From NCBI GenBank assembly GCA_025094145.1, contig JALLLS010000001.1, forward strand, positions 1,116,001 through 1,180,000: a DNA stretch of 64,000 nt. Direction: 5' to 3'. The number at the start of each line of letters is the position of its first letter. Within the stretch, counting starts at the first letter, position 1. Positions 12,526 through 25,751 of this stretch are shown here, piece after piece. This stretch comes from Spinellus fusiger (Eukaryota; Mucoromycota; Mucoromycetes; Mucorales; Phycomycetaceae). Position numbers and translations under genes: made by a program. The notes beneath the pieces were generated by a model. The model made no database searches. It had not been told where the DNA came from and saw only the letters and a list, made by a program, of their open reading frames with translations.

Positions 12526-14130
12526 CAACCGTAATCTCTTCCTACCCATGTTTCCATGGTGATTCACCCTTAAAGTGAGTGTTGTTTCTGAGCCAAACTC
12601 TATTTCTTATTTTCTTTTAGTGATTTCTATCAGTATAGAATGATCATTTCCTTATTCTGTTCTGGTGCAACTCTTGTTTCTTACTCTTTGGCTAAGAAGA
12701 CCCCAGGGCATGTTGATCAGAATGAATAGGTAAGCGGAGTGGACCCCAAGAGGACCCCATATATTTAGTCTGCCAGTGCATTAGGTCGTACAAACGGTAA
12801 TCCACCCAAAGGAAGAAGGGAGAGAAAACGGAAAGATTCAAGGAGAGCTCTCGTACAAACAGTAATCTCTATGCAGTAGGATGGAATATCACCTCAATTG
12901 TGATTTCCGAGACTCATTCTTCTCTTGGTTGGGCTACAGATGCAGAAAACAGATGGTATTTCTCCAAGAAAGAATAATTAACCCACCATGAATAAATCAG
13001 TCTTTAACGAGAAGGCTGTGTATGCTATGGTCATTGTTAACGATGTTCTTTTGACATTTTGTTGGTATAGACTAGTCTTTTATTTCATTCTATTGTCTAA
13101 TAGAATAGAATAGAATAAAGGGTATTTTATACTCTTTTATTATTAGTGGTGGTGGTGGTGTTGATATTACAGCTATTAATATTACTGCTATTGACATTAC
13201 TGCTATTGACATTACTGCACCTACTACAAGGCATCTCAGGAGACCAATGAACTACCAATGAATAATCTAGTAAATGGCTTTTTATTTTTTGTCAAGGGAT
13301 ATTTTTAATGTTTTCTAATCTTTATTAATCTTTTATGGTGTTTTTTTAATCTTTTTTTTGTTATCTTTTTGTGTGCTTTGGCTGTCAAAGAACCTCCCAT
13401 AAACCGGGGGCCTTTATTTCTCGGATGATAAAAATAAAGATGCATCAAAAGGAGAAAACTGTATTAGCATGCTTATAGATTAGGCATCACTATAGAGATA
13501 ACTGTGTAACAAACTGTCTTGATAACCACTTGAATATTTGTCCATGGAAACAGAAATTATCCAAACCATCAAGAAAATGAAGATTTTCTATGTGTGATGA
13601 CTATTTATGAGTGGAATCTCTTCTGTGGATCCGCTAGAATAAATTCAAATAAACAACCCCATAGAGTATGATATATGATCTTGTGGGGTTCATTGTAGTC
13701 TTGTATTGATGGATCCCTTCCATCTCTGCTTTCCTATGTGCTATCTCTGTTTTTGAGCAAGTACGTACTAAAACAAAACAAAAAAAAACAAATTCGAGAC
13801 ACATTCTCACTGTAGGGATTCTTTAAGCTACACAGCATCTACTTGCAGATTCATGTGTCAAATCACTCCAAGACAAGACATAATAAAATTAGAACAGACA
13901 ATGAATTATTTGTTTACAGAATAGCTGATAAATCTTTACATAAAAGAGCCATTGTAAGAAATAATATAGTCTAAAAGTAACTTTTTCTTTTTCTGGGGGG
14001 GGTTTAATAGACTGAAGTATGTACAAGATTATCTTTTTTTTTCCACTAGGACAAGAAGAACAATGAAGAAACATCGTCTATTATAAAAAGTGATATTGTT
14101 CAAGAGTTCTTTTCTCTAACTTCCCTCCCC

Positions 14131-15114
14131 ATGATCATAGAGACCGACAGTCCTTATGGTGCCCCACCTTCTTACCAAGCAGAACACTGTGCAAACAGAA
14201 CAGATGCCGATGCTGCACAGAGTCTTCTTGATCTTCACAGGCCATCTCCTCAATTGGGTGCGTACCGACGGTCCTTTTATATGCAATCCCCGGTGTCTGG
14301 CTCAATTGCTTCTCTCTCATCTCAGCCATCACTTCATTCTCTCTCTTCAAGTGAATCATTATCGGGTGAGTCATTATGGTCCCATTGCTCTTCTCAGAGT
14401 GCCCCTAATGCACTTCCATGTTCAAATGGTGTATGGACACCGCACTGGTCTTCCAACACATCTGCCTCCTGTGACCAACAGCGTCTTCCTTCTTTGTCCC
14501 ATATCCTTCTTACACCTACTTCTCCTTATCCGCCACCCATTCTATCCCAGCCCACACCCTTCAACTATGGCAGTCAGCCCACACCCTTGGAATCTACAAA
14601 GAATTATGGGGAAATGAGTAGTTATGGCGAATCAAAGCACCACAAAGGCAGAAACAGAATGACCTGGTCTCGTTCCTCCTACAGCAACAGCCATAGCCAT
14701 AGCAACAACCATAGCCATAGCAACAACCACAACCATAGCCCCGGGGATTCTGTAAAACTAGATCGTCAAGTCAATAGAACAGCCCATACCCTTTCTCGTC
14801 TCACGTTATCCATACGTCGCCAGAACCAAAAGGAAAAGGAAAAGGAGGAGCCCCGTTCTATTGTGTTTGCAGATGATTATCAGTCTCCTGCTGTGTTCAA
14901 GCCAAGATGGCAAGAGGCTGAGCGTCTTGGACTCTTGGAAGCCATCGTACAAGACAAAGAACTTGATGACATGACTACATTTCGATGGGATTGGATTGCT
15001 CTTGTTGTAGGTAGAGCCAAAAAGGCATGCAAGGATCAGTGGAGACGCGAAGTATTACCTTCTCTTCTCAATAGTTTAAAATCTTCTCCTACTACTACTT
15101 CCAAAGCACCTTGA
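14131..15114 (+). CDS. Myb/SANT-like DNA-binding domain protein
   Basis: A single-exon reading frame of 327 aa. The first 240 residues are low-complexity, rich in Ser and Pro, with a Ser-His-Asn repeat near residues 185-210. The C-terminal part (about 255-318) has the tryptophan pattern of a Myb/SANT helix-turn-helix: RWQEAERLGLLEAI, then WDWIALVVGR and KDQWRREVLPSL. The last helix, with VGR and a Cys-Lys-Asp-Gln-Trp-Arg core, would be the DNA-recognition helix. I infer a nuclear DNA-binding protein; no target can be named. The start is the first ATG of the frame, and an upstream 5'-leader intron cannot be excluded. The gene converges with the CBS-like gene, with 107 bp between the two stop codons. 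Confidence 0.72.
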   Translation: MIIETDSPYGAPPSYQAEHCANRTDADAAQSLLDLHRPSPQLGAYRRSFYMQSPVSGSIASLSSQPSLHSLSSSESLSGESLWSHCSSQSAPNALPCSNGVWTPHWSSNTSASCDQQRLPSLSHILLTPTSPYPPPILSQPTPFNYGSQPTPLESTKNYGEMSSYGESKHHKGRNRMTWSRSSYSNSHSHSNNHSHSNNHNHSPGDSVKLDRQVNRTAHTLSRLTLSIRRQNQKEKEKEEPRSIVFADDYQSPAVFKPRWQEAERLGLLEAIVQDKELDDMTTFRWDWIALVVGRAKKACKDQWRREVLPSLLNSLKSSPTTTSKAP

Positions 15115-15221
15115 TTTATTAGATTTTTTCTTCTTTCTTCATAAGTATACACTCCATACGCTCATTTTCATATACATAACCAAAGGAAATAAAAAAAAAA
15201 GCAAAAAGACATCTTTCTGGA

Positions 15222-16992
15222 TTATAAAAACTGTCGACGGTGGAGGAAGCTAATTAGATCGTATTTTGTAGCTACTCCTAAACACCATTTGCGATGACTA
15301 TCTGTTACTACAGCAAAGGCATTCTTCTCAAAGAACTTGGCTATAGTAGCACAGTATAATCACACACAATAAATAAATAAATAAATAGTTAGTTAGTTAG
15401 TTAGGTAGATAGATAGAGTCTGCTTACCAAGATCAGCAAGATGGGTATCAGGCGTAATTGTCTGATATTTGGCAACTGTACTTGATCCCTTGTTAAATGC
15501 ATACATGCAACTTTCTACTGTGTTATTGAGTTGTATAGTGCCCTGATCGAGATGGGCTTGTAAGGAAGCAAGAGACACATAACCCACTAATTTCTTATTG
15601 CGAGGACTAATGACAGGCAGTTGAGAGTATTCACGCTCCAACATAAGATCCAGTGCATGCGACACCACAGCAGAAGGAGCAATGGTCACAGCAGCAGGCA
15701 GTTGAAGATCTTCAACACTAGCAGCACGGTAACGATCCCGCAAAAGATACTCCAACTCACGCAAGACAACCTCATCTGCCAGATCATTCTCCAATAACCA
15801 ATCATCCGACAAGAGAGTAGAAGTGTAGTTACGTGCAGTGTCGTTCAAGAGAACAACAGAACGGTATTCATGGGTTGTGTGTTGGCTAATGGTATTTGCA
15901 TGGCGTGTTGCAGCAGCCACCACTGCACCTGAAGAGGGACCTATGGACAAGCATAAGTATTCAATGCTGCCCCTCTTTTCTTCTATTATTATTTTTACCA
16001 CACACTACGCCCTGATCCCGTATCAGTCGTCGTGCCATGGAAAAGGCCTCTTTATCAGATACTTTGATCCATTCATCCACTACTGACATGTCAAGAGAAG
16101 AGGGCACATGGGTGTTTCCAATGTCTTCTATTCTCCAGTCCTATTCTCCCTCGATCAGCCATCCAACCCATGGTTGTTCCTTCTTGATACTTACTGAACG
16201 AGTACCTGCAGATGTCCCGCTGCTCATTATAGAATCAGAGGGTTCTATACCAAAGATCTACACTCCCATAGTATTATTATATTATTCCTATGCATAGACA
16301 CCTCATAGCCCATAAAATATCTCCCTTACCTTTAAATGAGGAATCTTCTGCTTAAGATAGCGTCCTACTCTGCTAATCGTAGCGCCTGACTCCACACCTA
16401 CAAACAGGGCATCCAGAGACATTTCTGTCTGTTGCAGAATCTCCTCTGCCAATTGGTCATAGGCAGCTGTGTCCTGCAGCTGTGTCTCATCCAGCACTAC
16501 ACAGTGTGTCCACTGTTCTGCCAGTCGCCTGGCTACTGAGGAAGCACTCTCAGGTGCCTCGGGCCGTACGTCGTTAGGAGTGCGGACAATCTCAGCTCCA
16601 AGGGCCTTTAGCATTACAATACGATCATTGGACGTGCGTTCAGGGACAATAGTCACCACTCTGTAGTTCTGTCTTGCTGCCAAAGTAGCCACTGAAATAG
16701 CAAGGTTGCCTGTGGTAGGAACAATGACTGTGGTTCTATGAGTGTTCTGTTGTCCCTGGATACGCTGCTGTAGGTCTTTGAGCCATTGTTTTGCTACTCT
16801 GTCTTTTCCACTGCCAGTTGGGTTGGTAAACTCCAACTTGGCCAGGAGTTGGACTGTTGTAATGTGAGCGACTGTGCTCATGTGCTTATGTCACTGGGGA
16901 CTACCTTTGTCAGTAAGAGTCAATTCTACCAAGGGAGTATTTCCTATACTGTCAGATACAGTTTGAGTGATGGGAGGAATGTGAGACACCAT
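15222..16992 (-). CDS. Divergent cystathionine beta-synthase-like protein with CBS domain pair
   Basis: Six exons (16992-16905, 16853-16330, 16257-16195, 16140-15999, 15940-15428, 15340-15222) give 482 aa. The layout matches fungal cystathionine beta-synthase, which condenses serine and homocysteine in transsulfuration: SIGNTPLVEL at the N-terminus, the PLP lysine motif TGSGKDR, LKALGAEIVRTP, VCGGPSSGA, and two C-terminal CBS domains (about 345-482). Key sites differ from active enzymes. The substrate loop PTSGNTG reads PTTGNLA, the phosphate-cradle GTGGT reads ESGAT, and the GIGYDF segment reads DIGNTH. The catalytic lysine survives. It may therefore be a paralogue with altered or no catalysis, and an active copy should exist elsewhere. 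No N-terminal haem segment is seen, as in other fungal forms. Confidence 0.85.
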
Positions 16993-17533
16993 GGTAAGTC
17001 AAGCAGTGACAGAAAGGAGTTTCTGAATCAGGGACTGAAAAAAGTAAGTCACTAAGAAAGCGCACGCACGCACGTGTGTGTGTGTGTGTGTGTGGATGGT
17101 CATGGCACTTCTAAACCAATAAGATGACGAAGCAAAGGAAGCATATAAGTGCCTCGAGTGCTTCGGGGTCTGCGGAATGTGGCGCATAAAGGCAAACTAC
17201 AAACTCAGACCTATGCTCCACAGTTTTCCCTTTGACCAAGTTCCCTTTTTTGATACATTCTAAAAGTGACCTCGTGGAGACTACGGCCATTCTGAGGGAG
17301 AGAATAACGTTAATGGAAAAATTGGTCTTAGTATCAGGAATAGGCATGGGTGGGGTATCACGGGAAATTCATGCCTCTTATAAGAGGGACTTGTTTTATA
17401 AGGTATATTGTTATATAGTTAGTTATCAGAGTAGTTACTGTATTTAATAAAATAAAAAAAGTACTTTATGATGAATACCATTGAAGACGATTCATTTTAT
17501 TGGAAAGATTTTGAAGAGAATAGCCACAAGTGA
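16993..17533. other. Upstream region of the CBS-like gene
   Basis: Contains a (TG)n run at 17074-17093 and no supportable gene. It ends at the border of the 583-bp inverted repeat. Confidence 0.5.
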
Positions 17534-18116
17534 ATTTATATCTTATATATTAAAAAACGATAAATGAGTAGCTGGTAAATAGTGAAGAGACAGCCACACA
17601 GTATTTTCTTTTCTTTTCTAGTCTGGGACAAAGCATATAGGATAAGCTGTAGTGCATTAGAATGTGTGTGTGTGTGTGTGTGCCTTTTGGTGGTAAAGTT
17701 GTTATGTTGGGTGGTGATTTCTGCCAAGTTCTTCAGATAATAGACCCAACATAGTAATGACAATCAAGCCCCCTTGAAGTGATCCTGGTTATAGGTAGGA
17801 ACAGTCACCTACCTTGAATCATCCAGTGCACACTGTCCATACCATAGTCTATTCTATGTACATCTTGCCATAGCCCACTCTAGTGTGAGGATGGCTGCCA
17901 ATATACACTTTGTACTCTAATAAAATGACTAAATGTTCAACACATCCTACATCCATACTATGATGTCTCACTATGGGCACTATCTATGAGGGAAAATAAC
18001 ACCCATCTAGAGTGCTCTTGTAGATATCACAAAAGAAAGCACGACACAAATGACACAACTAGAACCAAGACAAAGTCCAAGCCTATTGGTTTATCTTCCT
18101 CTTTCTCCCTAGTGAT
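17534..18116 (+). repeat. 583-bp inverted repeat, copy 1
   Basis: This segment is, by eye, identical to the reverse complement of 25752-26334, including a (TG)10 run. It has no terminal inverted repeats of its own and no credible gene; a 75-codon frame inside it is simply present in both copies. Its right border is the first base of the TA that bounds the transposon relic starting at 18116. Confidence 0.95.
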
Positions 18117-18827
18117 ACACCAGGATATTTTGAGATATATAAGGAAATCCACGGATAATAAAATCATAACATTCTTGTGATTGGCTATTGTGTTTTAAAA
18201 AGGCTATTCGCTGTCTAAATGAACATTTTCATATTCCACCTGCCTATTTTAGCAATGATGATTGACTTTGCAAAAAAAAAACACTATAAAGTTGGATATA
18301 AAAGGAGTAAATGAAGCTGATATTGAAGCCCAGTCACTGCATTTATTGTTTAGCATAATGTGCTATGACTAACAGTGCAAAGCAATAAAAGGAAGTGATA
18401 GACACCACCAAAGGCTATTCTAAAAGTAAAAAAAGGGTAATCAGTGTCTTCATCTGGGCTTAATCTCATTGTATTCCACAAGACACTCTTCTGTCATTAA
18501 TAAAGACTCATTTCAAGTCAGTCTCAGGTGGTCTTCTGTACCATCTAGGGTGTGGGTTCTATTGCTATGAGGGAATGCACTTGGGCAGTAGCTATATTAA
18601 TACTATAGTATTAGCCATACTATTATAATAAACAACTTTATTCATAAGCAATATATTCTATTGATAATACAATTTGATAGTGTGGTATACTGCAAAAGGA
18701 AACAATTATTTGGATACTTGCAGACCTTTTGATTTTAAACACAGCTCCATAAAAGGGAATTTTTTATTGGGACGTAGAAGGAAAGATATACCACCGCTTA
18801 AAGGCCAGAAGAATCTCCTGGTGAGTA
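18116..18827 (+). mobile_element. Non-autonomous DNA transposon (MITE-like), copy A
   Basis: A 712-bp non-coding element bounded by TA at both ends. The left end begins TACACCAGGATATTTTGAG; the right end, read inward on the other strand, begins TACTCACCAGGAGATTC. The copy at 43543-44762 shares its length-wise order, including the segments around GATTGGCTA, the cttcatctgg stretch, gcacttgggcagtagc and CCGCTTAAAGGCCAGAA, with substitutions and a length difference. The TA borders suggest a Tc1/mariner-type superfamily. No transposase is encoded. Confidence 0.75.
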
Positions 18828-19586
<759 letters not shown>

Positions 19587-19871
19587 AGCAGGCACAGTTT
19601 GTTAGGAGATAAGTGTGAAGTGTCTGCCTATCAATCTGTGTGTCTGTCTGTGTGTCTGTCTGTCCGTGTGTGTTTGTGTGTATAAGTGTGTTTGTGTGAT
19701 TCCCCCCCTTTCTCTTCATGTACAAATCCCTTTCTTAACACTTGACCCCCTCTCTTTCCCCTTGAAATCCTAATGGAAACCAATCCCAAGCCGAATTCAT
19801 GCACTCTCAAGGTGGTTCTTTATCATTTTTCTAGTTTATACATCAATAAAGAATATAAGTATAAAACCAAC

Positions 19872-20233
19872 TTAGAGACCCAATTTGGTGTGGCGCCAGT
19901 TGCGACGCTTGGCGTTCCAGCTAGAGAAGAGAGAAGTATGTGTGAGTGAGTGTTTGTAATGTGGCAGTGTAATGTAATGTAGAAGTGTAATGTAACTTAA
20001 TGACAGTCACCACCACCACCATCCCTACAGCTATCCCCATAGCTTACCGGATCTTGGTGTCTGTCTTGAGACGGAACCAATGGGGAAGAGGGCGGTTCTG
20101 CTTCTGGGCCTTTCCAAGCTTAACCTTGGTTCTGAATGACTTGTTAGAAGGCTATTGTGACGTGCATCCATCCTTGGCGTTAATCCATCTGTATTCATCC
20201 ATCGATGGTTGATTCTATTCTTTGGTTTACCAT
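19872..20233 (-). CDS. RPL39: 60S ribosomal protein eL39
   Basis: A 51-aa protein of the large ribosomal subunit near the exit tunnel. Exons are 20233-20231, 20151-20048 and 19920-19872; the first coding exon is only the ATG, followed at once by a GTAAAC donor. The protein reads [19 protein letters not shown], then [17 protein letters not shown] and [15 protein letters not shown], matching eL39 end to end. The Arg codon across intron 2 is split CG/C. The start lies only 138 bp from the Hook stop codon, so the RPL39 promoter probably overlaps the Hook 3' end. A strong pyrimidine-rich leader is not obvious. Confidence 0.96.
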
Positions 20234-20371
20234 AGTGGCTATCTGCAAGTGAAAGAGGAGGCTGATGGACAGTGGGTGTTCTACTTTACCTTGGAGGAGG
20301 TCAGATACAAGTCACACTTAAGGAATTCAACTCAGTATATTTAATGAGATCAATAAAAATTAAAAATAAGC

Positions 20372-23368
20372 TTATCGACGTTTAAGCTGATTGTCAAGGG
20401 TCCTTCTCTGCTGCCCAAGCCATGAATTAGGGCTCACTTTGGAATTGGCTAGTTCTCTCTGCGTACGGCGTGTCACATCGTACCAGGCAGAAATAATCAA
20501 TTGCTGCTCCCGTCTGGCCTGGAGACGCACTTCATGGAGTTGCTTCTTCAACTTCTCATTCTCCTCGTCCCGCAGAGCCAATTCTGCCTTGAGAGATGCC
20601 ACAGCCTCATCATAATTACCAATGCCTTCTCCCAATTTAGTCTCTTTGAGCATCTTGTCCTGCTGCTTAATAAACTATACATAGTCAATATCATGTAGAA
20701 AATAAGAAAGAGATCTACCTCTTTTGCCTTTCTGAGCTTAATCTGGATCTCATGCAGCTGTTCTTGAACTTGAATAATCTGCTGCTGTAACTGTGCATTC
20801 TGCTGCTTCAATGGCTCGTCGTCCTTGGCACCAAGAGCAGCAAGAGACGCCTTCATTTCACTGTTCTGGCGCTCTCTCTCTAATAGCAGGTCTTTTTGCT
20901 CAATGCTCTGACTCTGTAGCATGTCTTTCTCAAGCAGCAACTTGTTAATGTCCTGCAACTGCTTCTTGGTCTGTTCTTCCAGGTAGCGAGTCCGTTGCTC
21001 CATGTCTTGGTATTTGACTTTGAAAGTATCAAATTCTCCTTCACCAAGACTAAAGCGTCCCTCCAGCATCTTGGACTCCATCTTGGTCATCTCCTCACCC
21101 AATGTCTTGCTCTTCTTCTCAAGATCAATAATATGCAATCGAAGAGAAAGTGTATGTTCTGACTGATCGAGAAGAGCATCAGGAATGCCCTCACGAATAC
21201 GAGCCATATCACTTTGGAGAATATCACGCTCCTGAGACACTTCCAGATAGTTCTATACAATTGAGTATGTGTACGGATAAAGAACCAAGAGTACCTTTTC
21301 AAATTGTGCCTTGAGACGGTTAGCATCGTCCAGAAGATGCTGCAATACCACTGCCTTTTGGTTACGACCCGAGGCACTCTCTTCTTGCAGTGTCTTGATT
21401 TGACGCTCAAGACGACGCTTGGACATTTTACTAATGGATGAGCCAACAGAACTACTCCGTTGTACTTACAGTTCTGTCACATTGGACTCTTTGAGTGTGT
21501 CTTCCAGAGAGTCACCTAAAGTATCTTCATCCAAATCCATGTCATCTGAAGTGTGAGTGACTTCACCTGCACGGAAGACAGCAGGACTGACTGTATTGAC
21601 TAGAGGAGGAGGGGGGCATTAATACCACTTTTCTTTCATTCTTTCATTCATTCTTATAGGTAAAGGTACCTCCAAGTTGTGCTTCTTCCAAATTATCTTC
21701 TAACAATTGAATACGGTCTGAATCTCTTGCTCTTTCCAGTTCAAGAAACTCAAGCTTCTTATTCTGTTGCTGGATTGTATACTCGAGTTTGTTCTTTTCT
21801 CTTAACAATTCATTATTCTTGGTTTCCAGCATAGCCACTTGGTCTTTGTAGGAATCCATAAGAGTCTTAAAGGCAAGTACTTTACGATATTCATCTTCTA
21901 TCTGCTGGTTACGATCCATTAAAGAGTGGTTCTGCTCATCCAATGCCTTGACTTGTCGCTTCAGATCCGCACTCTCTTCCAGCTTCTTCTTGTACTTTTC
22001 AATCACATTCTCTGCCTTTTGCAGTTTCTCTGCTGCATGTCGATACTCATCCAGTTGGTCTTTTAAGCGAGTAGCCTTCTCTGCTTGTTTTGCTAGATCT
22101 TGACCCTAGAAACCCGCCCTGTTAGAACACAGCCAATGCAACATTAGCTTACTTTGCGCGTCAAGTCTTCAATCGTGGCTGTCTGGTGGTCTAGGAGGGT
22201 TTCTACTTCTTGGCGTCTGTCTTCACTCCTCTGTCTACACTCTATCAATATTCTTCCTCTTTCATCTCGGGTGGGTCCATTCACTTACAAATCCTGCTTA
22301 AGATGTTCAATCTCTGTACGCATAATAAAGTCGGCTCTTCCTGTTTCATTGGCCTGCGCTACTGCCTTGTCCATTTCACGAAGACGCAGCTGCAAATCTT
22401 CCTTTTCCTCTTCTATTTCATCCTAGATTCCTGAGTGAATGAATGCAAACACAGTCCAACTTACATAGCGAGTGCGCATTTGTGCATGTTCTTCAATGAG
22501 TTTCTTATGAGATTCCTCTAGCTCCTCCTTCTCATACACTGCTCTTGATAGTTCTGTTTGTGTTCGATAGGGCCCCTCACTGACCATTAGCTATGTTTTC
22601 TTCTTCACACTACCAACTTACTCAGTATAGGCACTTCGGGGTGTGTGGTGTCCTGCTGATGATGTTTGATAGTCACTTTCATTGTCACCACGGTTGATTC
22701 TGTTCATCATCTATACCATTGAATCCATGGATAACTATAAATCCAAGCATGGAGAAGAGAAACAACTATCAAAAGACCCACCTCATCAATATTGATCATG
22801 AGTGCATGTTGTGTTTGTGGTGATAGTCCTTGGATCTTCTCGATGTATATTTGGTTGTTATGGCATTGGACTGCAATATATAGCACCAACTGACATAGCT
22901 TATGCAATTCTCGGAAATCAGCATCCTTGGCAATCTTAGTAAGGTCAATTGTAGGCATATTGTCTTGATCCTGCCCCAGGACTTCCGTAAAATAGCGAGA
23001 AAGTAGTTTATGGAGTTTTTTGAGGTTGTTGATCTTGAGCACCCAATTATCACCGACATCAGCCGAGCGTATCAGTTTGAACCATTTGGAATCACTTGAA
23101 ACAGTCATTAGATATTATTGCAGCTAATAGCAGCAGAGAATAGAGTAATATATATAAAGAGAGAGAGAGAAAGAGAGAGAGAGGCCTTACATGTCTGCCA
23201 ATACTTCGAATAAGGTGATACCGTTGGATAGATCAGTAATGTAGTTGCAGTGGTGTGAGATATGGAACGAATTGATCTATTGGGTGAGTTGGACAGTAGG
23301 GGACTTGTTATGCCTACCCATTCCACAAACACTGCTGCTTGAATTTCTTCTTCCCTTGAAAGCCTCAT
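20372..23368 (-). CDS. Hook-family dynein-dynactin cargo adaptor
   Basis: Twelve exons: 23368-23318, 23276-23191, 23094-22782, 22710-22622, 22579-22465, 22422-22289, 22235-22153, 22105-21670, 21599-21470, 21430-21295, 21252-20719, 20674-20372. They give about 800 aa. The N-terminal Hook domain reads EWINSFHISHHC, ITDLSNGITLFEVLADI and VGDNWVLKINNLKKLHK. A long coiled coil follows (EKYKKKLEESADLKRQVKAL and others). The C-terminus (IISAWYDVTRR) matches the Hook family end. In fungi Hook links early endosomes to dynein. Exon 7 has a one-base excess: a run of four A (plus strand 22200-22203) puts LLDHQTATIEDLTRK out of frame with the preceding SEDRRQEVE, although both match the coiled coil. This is either an assembly error, a real lesion, or is avoided by using an internal GTAGAA donor. 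Confidence 0.9.
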
Positions 23369-23850
23369 CCTACAGAGTTACAATCTGCGGCTTCCTGTGG
23401 AGTGCTGAGTGACGGCCAAACAGAGTCACAAGAGCTGACCAGTATTAACAGTGAGTTCTAATGAACTAATGAAGAATATATAACTAGAATAGTGTATAGC
23501 GAATAAAAAGGAAAGGAATGTATAGAAACCACTGGCTATAGGCAAGTGCTATAAGCAGCAAAAAGAGGAAAAAAAAAGAAAAGGCCGCGAAATTCACAAG
23601 AAGAAAGGTAAGTGCGGAGGGTCACTCCAAGGTCATAATTTCCTATTATGGTAACTAGGCATGCTGTGACGTGAATGCCTACACAACACACTAGAAAGAA
23701 TGGACTGGAATGGTGAGGATGCTAAGTCAAGAGAATGAAAGTGATGTGACTGCTGAAAGACTGTCCCCCGCTTTTACTCAAAGGAGAGAAAGGAAGAATA
23801 GCACAGCCTTTATTTTTATTTTGTAGTTGAGAATAGGAATTCAATGACAA
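23369..23850. other. Intergenic region between METTL5 and Hook
   Basis: A region of 482 bp between two genes of the same strand, holding the Hook promoter and the METTL5 3' end. I see no additional gene. Confidence 0.5.
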
Positions 23851-24766
<916 letters not shown>

Positions 24767-25751
24767 AGGACAACTTTCACCTTGCTATTCTTCACAACGC
24801 CTTGAGACAAGCACAATTCAATTTAAAACTCCGACATAAAAATTTGATGTGTCCCTTTAAAAGAGTAAGGTGGAAAGAAGGAATATTATTGGCTCTATAT
24901 CAATGGCGTTGTCGTTTGAAAGAAGGTGGTAAGGAAGGTTCTATTTTCAAAAATAAAATAAAAAGATGATACTCATAGAAACTAGAAAAATAAAAAGGGT
25001 TCAATTTCAGTTATTTATGCCTCTAGGAAGAGAATAAAACAATATTCTAGTAGTGTTGATGATCTTTACGTCTATAATTGAATGAACAATAAATGCTAAT
25101 GAATATTAATGAACATTAATGAATACGAATGAATACAAATGAATATTAATGAATACGAATGAAAAAGACTTGGACATTGAAGTATCTCCCCTCTATTTCT
25201 GTATTATAAATACTGTGGTTGAATAGACCAATGGAATAGGAAAATAAAACAACCAAGAGAATAATGAATTGATATGGATTAAATAAAGGGGAAAAATGAT
25301 ACTTTGAGAACCCAGTTTAAGAAGAAGGATAGCACTACTGATCAATTCATTAATTTGTACCTCTCTTGTCACCTGAAGCTATAGAATATAGCTTAGCAGA
25401 TATGTGTAATACACACATTTTAGATTACTGCTATGATTGTGGTACTACTTTTGCTTTTTGCTATTCTTTGTATACAAGATACATTTATCACAAGGTATAA
25501 ACAAACGGTCTACTTCCTCATGAAATAAGAATAACGTCACGGATACTCTGTTAATCAACAGGCTCATTTTACCTTTTTTCTGTTGATATTCTTTCTGTCT
25601 AACTCCTGTAGTACTAGACATAGCTTTCTTTATAATTACTCAACAGTGTAATACTTTCTACATAGTAAGATCAAATCAGACACACTATTACTTTTTAGAT
25701 GGTTTGCTTGTACCATGAGCTTCCGTCAGTCATTCTACCGAGGCCTCAGAA
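24767..25751. other. AT-rich region upstream of METTL5
   Basis: Contains the 10-bp repeat at 25097-25163 and the METTL5 promoter. No further gene is supported. Confidence 0.5.
25097..25163. repeat. 10-bp tandem repeat (TAATGAATAY)n
   Basis: Nearly seven copies of a 10-bp unit (TAATGAATAT, TAATGAACAT, TAATGAATAC and variants). The period is close to one turn of the DNA helix. Confidence 0.85.

Larger units (their letters stand above)
11849..14130. other. Divergent promoter region between ACC1 and the Myb-like gene
   Basis: About 2.3 kb with no convincing exon. It contains two SRE-like dyads (listed separately), purine/pyrimidine-skewed runs near 12390-12500, and AT-rich stretches near 13090-13380. 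Both flanking genes point away from it, so it presumably holds both promoters. Confidence 0.5.

Noticed and set aside
12296..12557. Two overlapping minus-strand frames upstream of ACC1
   Set aside because: They translate a purine/pyrimidine-skewed promoter tract and have no domain.
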